Shown one piece after another: positions 33,459 through 44,383 of a stretch of 64,000 nucleotides of DNA; the first letter of the stretch is position 1; each line of letters opens with the position of its first letter. The notes beneath the pieces are model-generated. The model ran no database searches. It had not been told where the DNA came from and saw only the letters and a program-made list of their open reading frames with translations. The position numbers and the translations under genes were made by a program. The DNA is from Rhabdophis nuchalis (taxonomy: Eukaryota; Chordata; Lepidosauria; Squamata; Natricidae), in assembly GCA_039707465.1 (NCBI GenBank), contig CM077643.1:39642605-39706604 (forward strand), in the 5' to 3' direction.

Positions 33459-36083
33459 TTAGGCTAGGCCGGCTTGTTGAAACAAATATGTCTTAAGACA
33501 TTGGCGGAAGAGGCGGAGGTCGGTGATGGTACGTAATTCAGGGGGTAGGTCATTCCAAAGGGCTGGGCCCGCCACAGAGAAGGCTCTTCCCCTGGGTGTC
33601 GCCAGTCGGCATTGTCCGGCCGACGGCACCCTGAGAAGGCCCTCTCTGTGGGAGCGTATCGGTCTAAGGGATGTATGGGGCAGGAGGCGGTCTCGCATAT
33701 AACTAGGCCCCGAGCCATGGAGCGCTTTAAAGATAGTTGTCAAAACCTTGAAGCGCACTCGAAAAACCACAGGAAGCCAATGCAGCTCGCGCAGGATCGG
33801 TGTTATGTGGGAGCATCTAGTGGCTCCCATAATCACCCGCGCGGCTGCGTTTTGGACTAGCTGTAGCTTTCGAGTGCACCTCAAGGGAAGCCCCATGTAG
33901 AGAGCATTACAGTAGTCGAGTCGGGACGTCACGAGAGCTTGAGTGACTGTGCGAAGGGCAGCCCGGTCCAGTAAGGGGCGCAATTGGCGCATCAGGCGTA
34001 CCTGATGAAACGCCCCCCTGGCCACGGCCGCCACATGGTCCTCCATGGACAGCCGGGAATCCAGGAGGACACCCAAATTGCGCGCCCTCTCCACGGGGGC
34101 CAGTGTTTCGCCCCCAATGGCCAGAGTTGGTGTAATCTGGCTGAACCGGGGTGCCGGAAACCACAGCCACTCAGTCTTGGCAGGGTTGAGCTTGAGTTTG
34201 TTACCACCCATCCAGATCCGTACGGCCTCCAAACACCGGGACAGCACTTCGGCGGCATCGTTGGGGTGGTTTGGGGTGGATATGTACAGCTGGGTGTCAT
34301 CAGCGTACAGATGGTACTCCACCCCAAAACCACGGATGATCTCACCCAGCGGCTTCATATATGTGTTGAACTGTAAGGGCAAGAGGACCGACCCCTGAGG
34401 AACCCCACATAAGAGAGGCCTCGAGGTCGACCTCTGCCCTCCCGTCAACACATATTGCGACCGACCAGAGAGGTAGGATGAGAACCACTGCAAAACGGTG
34501 CCTCCCAACCCCAACCCCCCCAGTCGGTGCAATAGGATACCATGGTCGATGGTATCAAAAGCCGCCGAGAGGTCTAATAGGACTAGGATAGAGGAATAAC
34601 CTCTATCCCGCGCCCTCCAGAGATCATCAACCAACGCGACCAATGCCGTCTCGGTGCTGTGACCGGGTCGGAAGCCGGACTGGCGCGGGTCTAGATAATC
34701 AACTTCCTCCAGGTGTCGCGGAAACTGTTGGGCTACCACACTCTCAACAACCTTCACCAAAAAGTGAAGGTTGGAGACCGGACGATAGTTCTCTAATAAA
34801 GCTGGGTCCAGGGACGGCTTCTTGAGGAGGGGCCTCACTACCGCCTCTTTCAAGACGGCAGGCAAGGACCCCTCACTCAAAGATGCGTTGACAATGCCCT
34901 GGAGCCAGCCTCGTGTCGTCTCCCAGGATGCCAGTACAAGCCAGGAGGGACACGGGTCCAATAAACATGTGGTCGCCCTAAGTTTCCTTGACAACCTGTC
35001 CATATCCTCGGTGGTAACAAAGTCAAACTCCTCCCAAGAAGGAACCTCAAGACTAGTCTCGGACAGTCCCACAGGACCACTGTCGATGGAGGGTAGCTCA
35101 TTCCGAATCCGAGTGATTTTCTCCTGCAGATAAATCCCAAATTCCTCTGCTCGCCCTTGCAGAGGGGCTTCCCGCGGCCTCTGATGAAGGAGGGAGCGGG
35201 TCACCCCAAACAGGGCGGCAGGGCGGTTATCTGCGGATGCAATAAGGGTGGCACAATACTCACGTTTGGCCACCCTTATCGCCACTAAGTAAGCCGTAAT
35301 ATAGGTTCTCACTAGTGTTCGGTCGGCTTCGGAGCGAGAGGATCTCCATCTGCTCTCTAGGCATCTCTTGTGGCGTTTCATCCCCCGAAGCTCCTCGGTA
35401 AACCAAGGAGCCTGGGTGATTCGCCGCCGCAAGAGAGGCCGCAAGGGCGCGACTCGGTCCAAGGCCCCCGCGGTCGCACTTAACCATGCGGCCACTAGGT
35501 CCTCAGTCGAGTCGCGGGGCAGGGTCACAGGAATTGGCCCAAGCTCCCTCTGGAACCTTTCCGGGTCCATTAGAATCCTGGGGCGGAACCATATAGGAAT
35601 ATCTGGTTCCGCCTCCCCGCGGTGAGGTGTAGCGATTGGAAAGTCCAGCCGAAGGAGAGCGTGATCTGTCCATGACAAGGGAGTGATGGCTAGGTCCCCT
35701 ATTCCCAGATCACAACTCCACTGTCCCGAGACAAAGATGAAATCCAGTGTGTTTCCTCCCTCGTGAGTGGGGCCTAAAACTACCTGGGTCAGGTCCATGG
35801 CCGTCATGGAGGCCATGAACTCCCGAGCTGCTCCAGAGGTTTCGCCTGCCGACGGCAAGTTAAAGTCCCCCATGACTACCAGTCTGGGGGTCTCAACTGC
35901 CGCCTCGGCTATCACCTCTAGGAGCTCGGGCAGGGCTGTTGTTGCATAGCGAGGAGCCAGATATACAACTAACACGCCCAACTGCCTCCCTAGGCCCCAT
36001 CTCACGCAGAGAGATTCACACCCGGTTGTCTGAGGGACTGTGGTCTCCTTCGGTTCAAGACCTTCCTTTACGATAATCGCCAC
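33459..36083 (-). CDS. L2 retrotransposon ORF: endonuclease C-part plus reverse transcriptase
   Basis: An 874-codon open frame. Residues ~1-155 are the C-terminal half of the apurinic-type endonuclease: VVMGDFNLP (~69-77), GNTLDFIFV (~110-118) and the SWTDHALL catalytic histidine box (~137-144). RT covers ~410-680: ENYRPVSNL, SGFRPGHSTETALVALV, LDLSAAFDT with the first catalytic Asp at ~504, CGVPQGSVL, and the YADD box at ~593-596. The C-terminus has LRELHWLPVVF and ends QQAGLA. The ATG is probably not a true start, because the N-terminal endonuclease half lies upstream in another frame (36055-36597). One oddity is VLLPLQFNTYM where the copy at 47805 has VLSPLLFNTYM. It performs target-primed reverse transcription in the nucleus. 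Clade L2 is from motif recognition. Confidence 0.92.
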   Translation of the reverse strand: MAIIVKEGLEPKETTVPQTTGCESLCVRWGLGRQLGVLVVYLAPRYATTALPELLEVIAEAAVETPRLVVMGDFNLPSAGETSGAAREFMASMTAMDLTQVVLGPTHEGGNTLDFIFVSGQWSCDLGIGDLAITPLSWTDHALLRLDFPIATPHRGEAEPDIPIWFRPRILMDPERFQRELGPIPVTLPRDSTEDLVAAWLSATAGALDRVAPLRPLLRRRITQAPWFTEELRGMKRHKRCLESRWRSSRSEADRTLVRTYITAYLVAIRVAKREYCATLIASADNRPAALFGVTRSLLHQRPREAPLQGRAEEFGIYLQEKITRIRNELPSIDSGPVGLSETSLEVPSWEEFDFVTTEDMDRLSRKLRATTCLLDPCPSWLVLASWETTRGWLQGIVNASLSEGSLPAVLKEAVVRPLLKKPSLDPALLENYRPVSNLHFLVKVVESVVAQQFPRHLEEVDYLDPRQSGFRPGHSTETALVALVDDLWRARDRGYSSILVLLDLSAAFDTIDHGILLHRLGGLGLGGTVLQWFSSYLSGRSQYVLTGGQRSTSRPLLCGVPQGSVLLPLQFNTYMKPLGEIIRGFGVEYHLYADDTQLYISTPNHPNDAAEVLSRCLEAVRIWMGGNKLKLNPAKTEWLWFPAPRFSQITPTLAIGGETLAPVERARNLGVLLDSRLSMEDHVAAVARGAFHQVRLMRQLRPLLDRAALRTVTQALVTSRLDYCNALYMGLPLRCTRKLQLVQNAAARVIMGATRCSHITPILRELHWLPVVFRVRFKVLTTIFKALHGSGPSYMRDRLLPHTSLRPIRSHREGLLRVPSAGQCRLATPRGRAFSVAGPALWNDLPPELRTITDLRLFRQCLKTYLFQQAGLA

Positions 36084-36597
36084 CCCCCCCCCCCCTCCCT
36101 AGGGCCCTAGGCTGATGGAAGGCACGGTAACCTGGTGGGCACATGTCCACGAGGGGCATACCCCCTTCGTGGCCCAACCAGGTTTCCGTTATACCCACCA
36201 GGTCCGGGTCCCCCTCTGACACAAGGTCACGAATGAGGGGGGCTTTTTGAACCACGGACCTGGCGTTGCATAACATCAGCCTCGGGCCCCGGGTCTGTGA
36301 TTCCTGCCCACCTAGTCTGCGATGGGAGAGCGGAGAGTTGGAGCACGTGACCGCCTGAATCCAGCGGCCACGGTCTTCCAACCGATGATGGCCATTTCGT
36401 CTCCCTCCGCCCCTGCCCCTCCCCAAGACCGAATCGATGGAAAAAGCCACAGAGGAAATGACCCCCCCCTCCCCTTCCTCCGTTTCCCTATTTCCGCCCG
36501 CCGGCCTCAATTGCTGTCCCCTCCCTGGACTATTTTTCCCCTCCTCCCTGGAACCCCCTAAAATCCGAATTAAAAACCTCCCTAAAAACCCCCTCAA
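36055..36597 (-). pseudogene. L2 endonuclease N-terminal half, frameshifted
   Basis: A 180-codon frame with a basic, Gly/Arg-rich leader and then the endonuclease start: RLMLCNARSVVQKAPLIRDL (~106-125) and ITETWLGHEG (~135-144), covering the catalytic Asn and Glu of the EEP fold. It leaves frame at a run of 13 C on the plus strand (36083-36095), after which the 33459-36083 frame carries on the domain. The simplest reading is a single homopolymer length change, either a real inactivation or a sequencing error. Confidence 0.85.
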
Positions 36598-36604
36598 CCT
36601 GCGC

Positions 36605-36609
36605 TTCGA

Positions 36610-36653
<44 letters not shown>

Positions 36654-36673
36654 AGGAAAGAAAGAAAGAAGGA

Positions 36674-36760
<87 letters not shown>

Positions 36761-36770
36761 GAGGAGGAGG
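36605..36770. repeat. (GAAA)n microsatellite
   Basis: About 40 GAAA units with a few GGAA interruptions, directly at the 5' end of the L2 copy. Confidence 0.98.
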
Positions 36771-36870
36771 AAGGGAAATTCTAGATTTGAAGTTTTTGGC
36801 AGATCTCAAAATTAAATAGGGTTGAACCTGGTTAGTACTAAGATAGAAAATAGATTATACTAGGGACAAT

Positions 36871-37345
<475 letters not shown>

Positions 37346-37394
37346 AATTTAAATTTGAGAGACCAAGATAGATCTATTTCGAGCTTATTAGCTC

Positions 37395-37485
37395 TCATCA
37401 GTTGGCCATACCCCACTGGGATTCAAACCGGGGCTGTAATGAATCCAAGGCAGAAGCCTAACACTCCAGCTAGGAGTATATATAT
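37395..37485 (-). repeat. tRNA-like head, possible SINE promoter
   Basis: On the minus strand CTGGAGTGTTAGGCTTCTGC (A-box-like spacing) is followed ~25 bp on by CGGTTTGAATCCCAG (B-box-like). It directly follows the tandem duplication. No complete tRNA cloverleaf can be drawn, so it is not called a tRNA gene. Confidence 0.4.
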
Positions 37486-37489
37486 ATCT

Positions 37490-38929
37490 CATGGGAGAAG
37501 GGGATGGAAATCCATTTCTATGTCAGTGCAAGAAAAAATAAATGTTCTCTTTCAGTTCCCAGGGGTAGAATTCTGTTTGTGGGAATCAGGATCAGGTGGA
37601 TAGATGGTAGTAATGAAAACCTTGGGATGTCCCCAGAAGAGCTAGAAGTTATAACACGGCACTGGGATCATGTTGATGAACCTGGCAGGGTGTGGTTGAT
37701 TGATAGATGCAAGTTTTAGCTTAAACTCAATGTTTTTTTTAAAATTATAAAATCAAGCAAGTTTTTAATCAAAGTGAAACAATTACAAAATAAATCTAAA
37801 GTTTCCCAAGACACTAGAAAATTTGAGAAATTTCAGAGAAGAAATCTTGAAATAAGATGACTTGGGTGTATACATGCACATACAGGTATTCAAACGCAAA
37901 CATTTAAACATCTATTCAATTTTCCCATACAGACAAATTCTCCTACAGAAGTAAGATAATTATTGGGTGGAGGGAACTGTTGCTTACATCAATAATAAGT
38001 AAAGAAAGAAACTAATGAAAGCCACACTTCTGGATATATATAGGTTAATTGATAGATGCACGTTTTAGCTTAAACTCAATGGTTTTTTTAAAATAGCTTA
38101 TGTTGTTTTAATTATATTGTGGCCAGTCATAGAAATTTTTTTTTTTTAAAAACCCTAAAGACTGACCAAAATGCTGAACATTTTTTCATATAATTAACTG
38201 AAGTCAAAACTGACTTATAGACACCTGATTAACTACAATAAAAATTGGAATGACATGGTGGGGAGGGAGCATTTTCTTAAAAATAATGAGCTATTTAAAT
38301 AAGCATTCCTTGATATTAAATATTTATGTAAACATTCATTATCAAAATGTTTTTCATAAAAAGTAAAACAAAATAAAATAATAATTGTAAAAGTTATTTC
38401 TATTTAATTTGCATTTAGAATTCAAGTGAAGTGATTCTAGAGTGCAAACATGCTAAAATTAAATCTGTAACATGCATTGTAGCATCGTGATCAAATTGTA
38501 CCTCGGAGCAATTTCTGTTTCAATGTACATGCTGCCTGCCTCTTCTTTCTTCCCCATCATGGGCAAGTAAATTTGCAAAGCTTTTCAGCATTCCTTTTAT
38601 TGCGCCTATTAGTAAATCAATGAAGAGTCAGAAGGATTGTGTTCTTCAACAGCTGAGGCATACACACACAAAAAAGGGAGAATGTTATCTTCTAATGCTA
38701 AGTTTAAAAAAAAAACTGTCTAGCAAACGTTCTCCTTCTCTTTAGCTTCATTGGCCAGATCTGGCATAAGGAAAATAAACGATAGTGGCTGCTTTATATC
38801 TTTATTATTATTTTCTTCAGGAGTCATTTGATCCATGGGTCATCACTGCTATGCAAAAGCTATATTGGCCACAAGGAGACTTCTTGGTGTCTTTCATTCA
38901 TCACCTTTTAAGTCCTTCATGTCATAGGC
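37490..38929. other. Mostly unique; short direct repeat; candidate conserved block
   Basis: A ~50-bp segment at ~37694-37744 recurs at ~38045-38098. Bases 38400-38640 are repeat-free and have a conserved-non-coding texture. No gene found. Confidence 0.35.
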
Positions 38930-39135
38930 AGGGGTGGGCTTCAAATATTTCAGCAAGGGGTTCTCTGCCCATTTGCTGGTTGGGCATGGCCATGATGGGC
39001 GTGGCCTAGTTGGCCTCCTGCACTATGGCAGGGGGGGCATTTTTTGCCCTCCCCGTGTTCTGGAGGTTCTCCTAGAGCCTCTGGGAGGGTGAAAACAGCC
39101 TCCCCAGGCTCTGGAGGTCTTCTGGAGGCCAGAAA
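38930..39135. mobile_element. hAT element fragment
   Basis: CAGGGGTGGGCTTCAAATAT is a hAT-type left end followed by 'aggggttctctgcccatttgct', as at 13820, and GC-rich family Y-like filler. No right end or TSD was found. Confidence 0.6.
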
Positions 39136-39175
39136 CATTATAGGTGTAAATTATAATAAGAATTTAGAAGAATTT

Positions 39176-39750
39176 ATTACAATACAATACAATAGCAAAG
39201 TTGGAAGGGACCTTGGAGGTCTTCTAGTCCAACCCCCTGCCCAGGCAGGAAGCCCTATACTGTTTCAGACAAATGGCTATCCAACATCTTCTTAAAGACT
39301 TCCAGGGTTGGGGCATTCACAACTTCTGGAGGCAAGCTGTTCCACTGGTTAATTGTTCTAACTGTCAGAAAATTTATCCTCAGTTCTAAGTTGGTTCTCT
39401 CCTTGATTAGTTTTCAGCCATTGCTTCTTGTTCTGCCCTTAGGTGTCTTGGAGAATAGCCTGATTTCCTCTTCTTCGTGGCAGCCTCTGAGATATCGGAA
39501 GACTGCTATCATGTCTCCCCTGGTCCTTCTTTTCTTTAAACTAGACATACCCAGTTCCTGCAACCGTTCTTCATATGTTTTAGCCTCCAGTCCCCTAATC
39601 ATCTTGGTTGCTCTTCTCTGCACTCTTTCTAGAGTTTCCACGTCTTTTCTACATCGTGGCGACCAAAACTGAATGCAGTATTCCAAGTGTGGCCTTACCA
39701 AGGCATTATAAAGTGGTATTAACACTTCATGAGGATCATTGTGGGTTTTT
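39176..39750 (-). mobile_element. CR1 3' end
   Basis: A minus-strand frame (39414-39725) encodes [40 protein letters not shown] and [20 protein letters not shown]. It is open for 103 codons. The 3' tail is the TACAA run at 39176-39192. Confidence 0.92.
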
Positions 39751-40645
39751 ACCTGAAAGACATCTACAAGCCAACATTAGAATTGTGTTCAATCTCTTGG
39801 AATATTTGGGGCAACATCATAGAAAAACCAAGCTGCACTGATCTCTTTAGATCCAGTGAAGGCTTTTGATGATCCAAACCGGACTTTTTTGTTTATGATT
39901 TTGAAAGTTACAATTGGAGATAATTTTATAAATTGGGTGAAATTGATTTAGTCCTCACAAATAGCACAGATAATTATTAATGGAGATTTAACCCAACCAT
40001 GTGAATATAAAAAGGAACAGGGTGAGATTATCCGCTGTCCCCCACTTCTGTTTATTTTAGTTCTTTAAATATTGAATAGAGACATAAGATAAGATGAGAG
40101 GATCCTGGACATAAAGATTTTAAAAGACCCATATAACTTAAGAGCTTTTGCAGAGGACTTGGTTCTGGTTTTGGTAGAAAAAGAATTTAAAAGGAATTGG
40201 ACTTTTAATGACTAAATTAAAATAATTTGGGTATTAGCATGTTTCAAGAACAAATAGAAGACTCAAATGTTAAGGAAAAAAACCTGAAGATACAACATTG
40301 AACTGAACTGATGAATAAAATGAGTTTTAAAATTGAAGTTGAAATACTTGGGTATAACATGACAACTACGAATTTTATGTTGTTCCAAAATAGCTATATT
40401 AAGACACGGTATGAGATTAGAAGAAATATGTCAAGATGAGATAAAATACAATTGTCGCTGTTGGGTAGAATTGCTGTGATTAATATGAATGTTTTATCCA
40501 GAGTGTTATTTTTGTTACAGACGATACCTATTTTGACAATATATGTGATGTACCACTTAAACATTGCCAGAAAGATATATCTACATTTGTATGGCAAAGT
40601 AAAAACAACAACATTGAACTTAATATAAGTTAAATATATGCAAAG

Positions 40646-41766
40646 CAAGGATGAAATACTACTGGTTCAGGCCGGTTTGCCCGAATTGGTAGTAAAAAAT
40701 ATTACCTGTTTGCCTGAACTGGTAGTAAAAAAATGCTACCGGTTTGAGCAAACCGGTAGTCAGCTATGGGACAATCAGCAGTACTGCACAATTTATATTC
40801 ACTAGAAATCACGTGGCACGGTTGATAGTTGCACAGCTGATCGTCGGAACTTTTTAAAAAACTTTTAAAAAGCATTTTTTTACTACCAGTTTGGGCGAAC
40901 TGGTAATTTTAAAAAATGCTTTAAAAGGTTTTTAAAAATCTGATGATCAAGAGGTTGGGGGGGGGGAGGGGGAGAGGGAGGGGGGGAGAAAATGTTTGTA
41001 ATCCTCATAAAAACTTCTAATAAAAAAAAAGAAACTTTATCTGCTGGATGCAAAGAGAAGATACCCACGCACTAAATTTGACAAATGTAAAAGATAATAA
41101 ATTAGTTGGTTCTCGGTGCTTCCATATTAAGGCTCCTGGGAGCCACTAATCAAAAGGTACCATGCCACAGCCCCACTGTTTTCTCCTTAACAGATTTGCT
41201 CTGGGGAAAAAAAATTACAGAAGAGGTGACAGTTGTAAATAGATATGGTGCCATTTGGAGCTCTGGCACTGCTTTTATTTTATATTGTGGTTGTCAACCC
41301 TGAAGCTGACCTGACCTGAAGCCATCTTGACCGCTTCAGTGTTGCCACACTGGAGCTGAGGTGTAGGGAGGGCGGGATTTGAAATAGCTGGGATTTTGTA
41401 GCCAAAACAAAATACTTTCTCTTGGAAACCAAGGACATTTTATTTAGGTGAAAACCGTGGGAGCCTTCAGAGTTGGTTTTCACCAGATCTGTGCCAATAT
41501 GATATATTCAATAAAGGTATTCTTTGAAGAATCAAATAAAAAAAAGAAAAAAAATCTGATGATTGCGTGGCACAGCTGATTGTTGCACAGCTGATTGTCA
41601 GAACTTTTTTTTTTACTTTTAAAGCATTTTTTACTATCGTCAGAATACAGCTGTTCCCCCATTGCGTTCTACTTAGCTTTGCACACTCAGAAAAGCCTTC
41701 TTAGCACCTGCAGTGTGCATGCACATGAAGCGAACCAGTAGCAGACTTCAGAGCATTTCACCCCTG
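40646..41766. mobile_element. hAT element nested in L1, itself carrying an insert
   Basis: It starts CAAGGATGAAATACTACTGG and ends GCATTTCACCCCTG, with a perfect TSD ATGCAAAG (40638-40645, 41767-41774). The interior repeats 'ggtttgcccgaattggtagta', as in other copies. Without the nested insert it is ~520 bp. Confidence 0.88.
40948..41549 (+). mobile_element. Retroposed insert with L1-like 5' part and LTR-like 3' end
   Basis: It is flanked by AAAAATCTGATGAT on both sides (40934-40947, 41550-41563), and its 3' end is an A-rich tract, so it was target-primed. Near its 5' end lies a G-rich run plus TAATAAAAAAAAAG, like an L1 3' end. The remaining ~500 bp ends with GTGCCAATATGATATATTCAATAAAGG, matching the R region of family A LTRs. 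Confidence 0.65.
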
Positions 41767-41775
41767 ATGCAAAGT

Positions 41776-42722
41776 CAATGCATTCTTAGCTTGCATTAAC
41801 AGAGGGATAGAATCAAGATCATACAAAGCATTAATACTACTTTATAACACCTTGGTAAGACCACAACATCCTTTTGGTCACCACAATATAAAAAGATGTT
41901 GAATCTCCAGAAAGAGTGAAGAGAAGAGCAACAAGGATGATTAGGGGACTAGAGGCTAAAACATATAAAGAACGGTTCCAGGAATTGGGTCTAGCTTAAT
42001 AAAAAAGAAGAACTGGGGTGACATGATAGCAGTGTTCCAATATATAAGGAGCTGCTTCAAAGAAGAGGGGGGAAATCTATTCTCCAAAGCATCTGAAGGC
42101 ACAATATGAAGGATGGAAACTAATCAAAGGAAGAACCAACCTAGAACTAAGCAGAAATCTCTTGATAGTTAGAACAATTAATCAGTGGAATGACTTATCT
42201 GTAGAAATTGTGGGTGCTCCAACACTGTCGGTTTTTAAGAAAATATTGGACAATCATTTGTCTGAAATGGTATAGGGCCATGATGGTAAAACCTATGGCA
42301 CGGGTGCCACAGGTGGCACGCGGAACCATTTCTTAGGGCATGCGAGGTGTTGCCCTGTCAGCTCCAGTATGCATGTGTGTGCTGGCCAGATGATTTAGGA
42401 CTTCTTTTGAGGCCGTTTTTCGCACTCTGGAGGGTTCAGGGAAGCTCCTGAAGCCTCTGGAGGTGGGGGGGGAAAGCTGTTTTCACCCTCCCCAAGCTCC
42501 TAGACAGCCTCTGGAGCCTGGGGAAGGTGAAAATAGCATGCCAAAAGCAGGGGATCAAGCACATAGCATTATGGTTGTGGCACACCCACACACAATCCCC
42601 CTGCATTCCCCCCGCTTTTGGCACGCAAGCCAAAAAAGGTTAGCCATCACTGGTATAGGGTTTACTGTCTTGGAAGAGACTTGGAAGACCTCCAAGTGCT
42701 TTCCAACACTATTATTCTTTTA
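41776..42722 (+). mobile_element. CR1, ~570 bp, split by hAT
   Basis: CR1 C-terminal region from GCATTAACAGAGGGATAGAA onward, with frames broken, to CTGAAATGGTATAGGG at 42277. It resumes at 42653 and ends near the TATTATTCTTTTATTG tail. It sits within the L1. Confidence 0.85.
42278..42652. mobile_element. hAT element, family Y, 375 bp, inside CR1
   Basis: Starts CCATGATGGTAAAACCTATGG; reversed end CAGTGATGGCTAACC. Perfect TSD GTATAGGG (42270-42277, 42653-42660). Same family, same orientation and same CR1 position as 18963. Confidence 0.92.
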
Positions 42723-43689
42723 TTGTGTCAAGTTACTACAGAATGCAAAAGAAAGAGGAGGATTGGGTCTGCCAGGTTTGAAATTATACTTTGCTGAGTG
42801 TTTTTTTAGTTTGAATAAAAGGGTGGGTGTTGTTAAGAAATAAAAGACTATCGCAGTTAGAAGGATATGATTTTAGAGTTGGGTGGAATGGATATTCATG
42901 GCATTCATGGGATATTCATAACTCTAAGGTTAATGTAAATTTTAAAAATCATTATGGCTGATGGGACATTCTTAGCATATGGAATAAATACAAATGTAGG
43001 CTTCTCCTGAAAACACTTTTATGGATTTTAACAAAAGAAGGAATTTATTGACAAGAAATGGTAAGTAAACACAAATGGTTAAGTTGCTGAGATGCACTAA
43101 ACTTTTCTCAAGAGACCTGGACAACAAAATGAAGAGAAGATTTTACAACAGAAGACTATACTTCTCAATGTCTTTTTTTAATGTACAATTATTAGAAAGA
43201 TTTCAAATGGATAAAAGGTTTCATATTATAATACTTGAGTCTTAAATAAAGTTACGTCCTATTGATGAACTAAAATGTTTAAACTTTTGTTGAAATATGA
43301 ATCAGAAGAAGAAATGAAAGAATGTGTGTTAAAATAAGCTGCAAACTTTTGGTTACATTATATAAATGGAACAATGTGAAAATATGTAGCTGAAAGAATT
43401 GAAATTTACATTATGTTCTAGCTTTTAAAGGAATTTGTTTTATGAAATGATGTATTGTTGGTATTTGTCAAGGGAGAAATTGTCCAGAATATATAATGGT
43501 GCTTTGAATCTTTGCTGGAAATATGAAGAACATGAAAAGGTATTTTATCATTTTTGTGGACATGTTAAAAAAAAGCAAAAAAAGTTCAAATATATACATT
43601 AATTCAGAAGATGTTAAAAATTAAAGTACAATTGAAATAAGGTGTTTTTCTTCCAGGGCTAATGGACAAGTAACTAAAGAAAAGTCACG

Positions 43690-43890
43690 GAATTTTGTTT
43701 TTAGGGACAATGTGACAGCTGTTTTGGAAACTTAAGAAAACTGCAACTTATTGGGATGAAAAGCCTGGGAACTTTAGTATTTGCTTTTTACCAGTTAATG
43801 CCAATATGGTGTCCAAATAAATTGATTCTTTGGGAAAACGGAATGCCTCAGAGTTCAATTTGTGATGGATGCATTACTTGGAATCTGATA
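43690..43890 (+). repeat. LTR-like 3' region (family A relative)
   Basis: 'gttaatgccaatatggtgtccaaataaattg', then 'tcagagttcaat' and 'attacttggaatctgata', follow the R/U5 order of family A with heavy divergence. The 5' end is not found. Confidence 0.45.
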
Positions 43891-44035
43891 TTCCTTCTAG
43901 ATAAAATGTAACAGTGTGGAATGGATGGCCCCATTACTAAAAAGATTCACCATTGATTGAACAACTGTACCCAACAGTGAACATTAAAGAATGTATAGAG
44001 AGGAAGGCATGAAATGGGGTCCTTCGGGGTCCTGA

Positions 44036-44240
44036 GCCAGTTTGGTGTAATGGTTAAGGCACCAGGCTAGAGAGAGTGTGAGTTCTAGTCCTGCCTTAGG
44101 CACAAAGCCAGCTAGCTATTCTCTCTCTCAGCCCTAGGAAGAAAACAGTGGAAAACCACTTCCAAAATCTTGGAAGAAAACTGCAGAGACTTGACCAGGC
44201 ATTCACCAGGAGTCAGCACTGATTCAAAGGCACACAACAG
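44036..44240 (+). mobile_element. tRNA-derived SINE
   Basis: GCCAGTTTGGTGTAATGGTT (A-box region) and GTGAGTTCTAGTCCTGCC (B-box region) head a ~200-bp element. Its 3' part 'aaccacttccaaaatcttgg..gagtcagcactgattcaaag' resembles RTE/Bov-B-dependent SINE tails. Related copies: 5701, 16318, 54661. Confidence 0.75.
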
Positions 44241-44383
44241 ATACACACAAGAGAATACACACACACACACACAATTCAGGCTCTAGCCTTGAGCAGCCCA
44301 ATCTGGTTAAATGGCCAACCAATCTGTGTGTAGATCTACACCCGCACACACAAACACATACACACAACCACTGTATAACCCCC

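Larger units (their letters stand above)
33231..36604 (-). mobile_element. Near-complete L2 LINE
   Basis: On the minus strand the element runs from just inside the GAAA array at ~36604 through the endonuclease and RT ORF (36597-33459) to a 3' UTR with the family end (CCTGGGTCCTTCTTGG..GGGCGGGATATAAAT) and a (TAAA)n tail at 33290-33231. Its RT region is ~96% open. One frame break occurs at a homopolymer. It is one of the least decayed elements in the window, suggesting recent L2 activity in this lineage. Confidence 0.93.
39845..43650 (+). mobile_element. L1 LINE, decayed, with nested insertions
   Basis: The plus strand at 39845-40637 shows decayed L1 RT: LDPVKAFDD, NFINWVKLI, AQIIINGD, PLLFILVL and RAFAEDLVLVLV (FADD lost). 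L1 resumes near 42725 with NAKERGGLGLPGLKLYFAE, the L1 C-terminal signature, then decays through ~43650. The 40638-42725 gap is filled by hAT and CR1 insertions. Many stops mean it is old. Confidence 0.75.

Noticed and set aside
33907..36561. Numerous 60-130 codon frames on the plus strand
   Set aside because: Shadows of the minus-strand L2 ORF.
37395..37485. tRNA gene
   Set aside because: Only A-box/B-box-like words; no cloverleaf could be drawn, so it is noted as a possible SINE head only.
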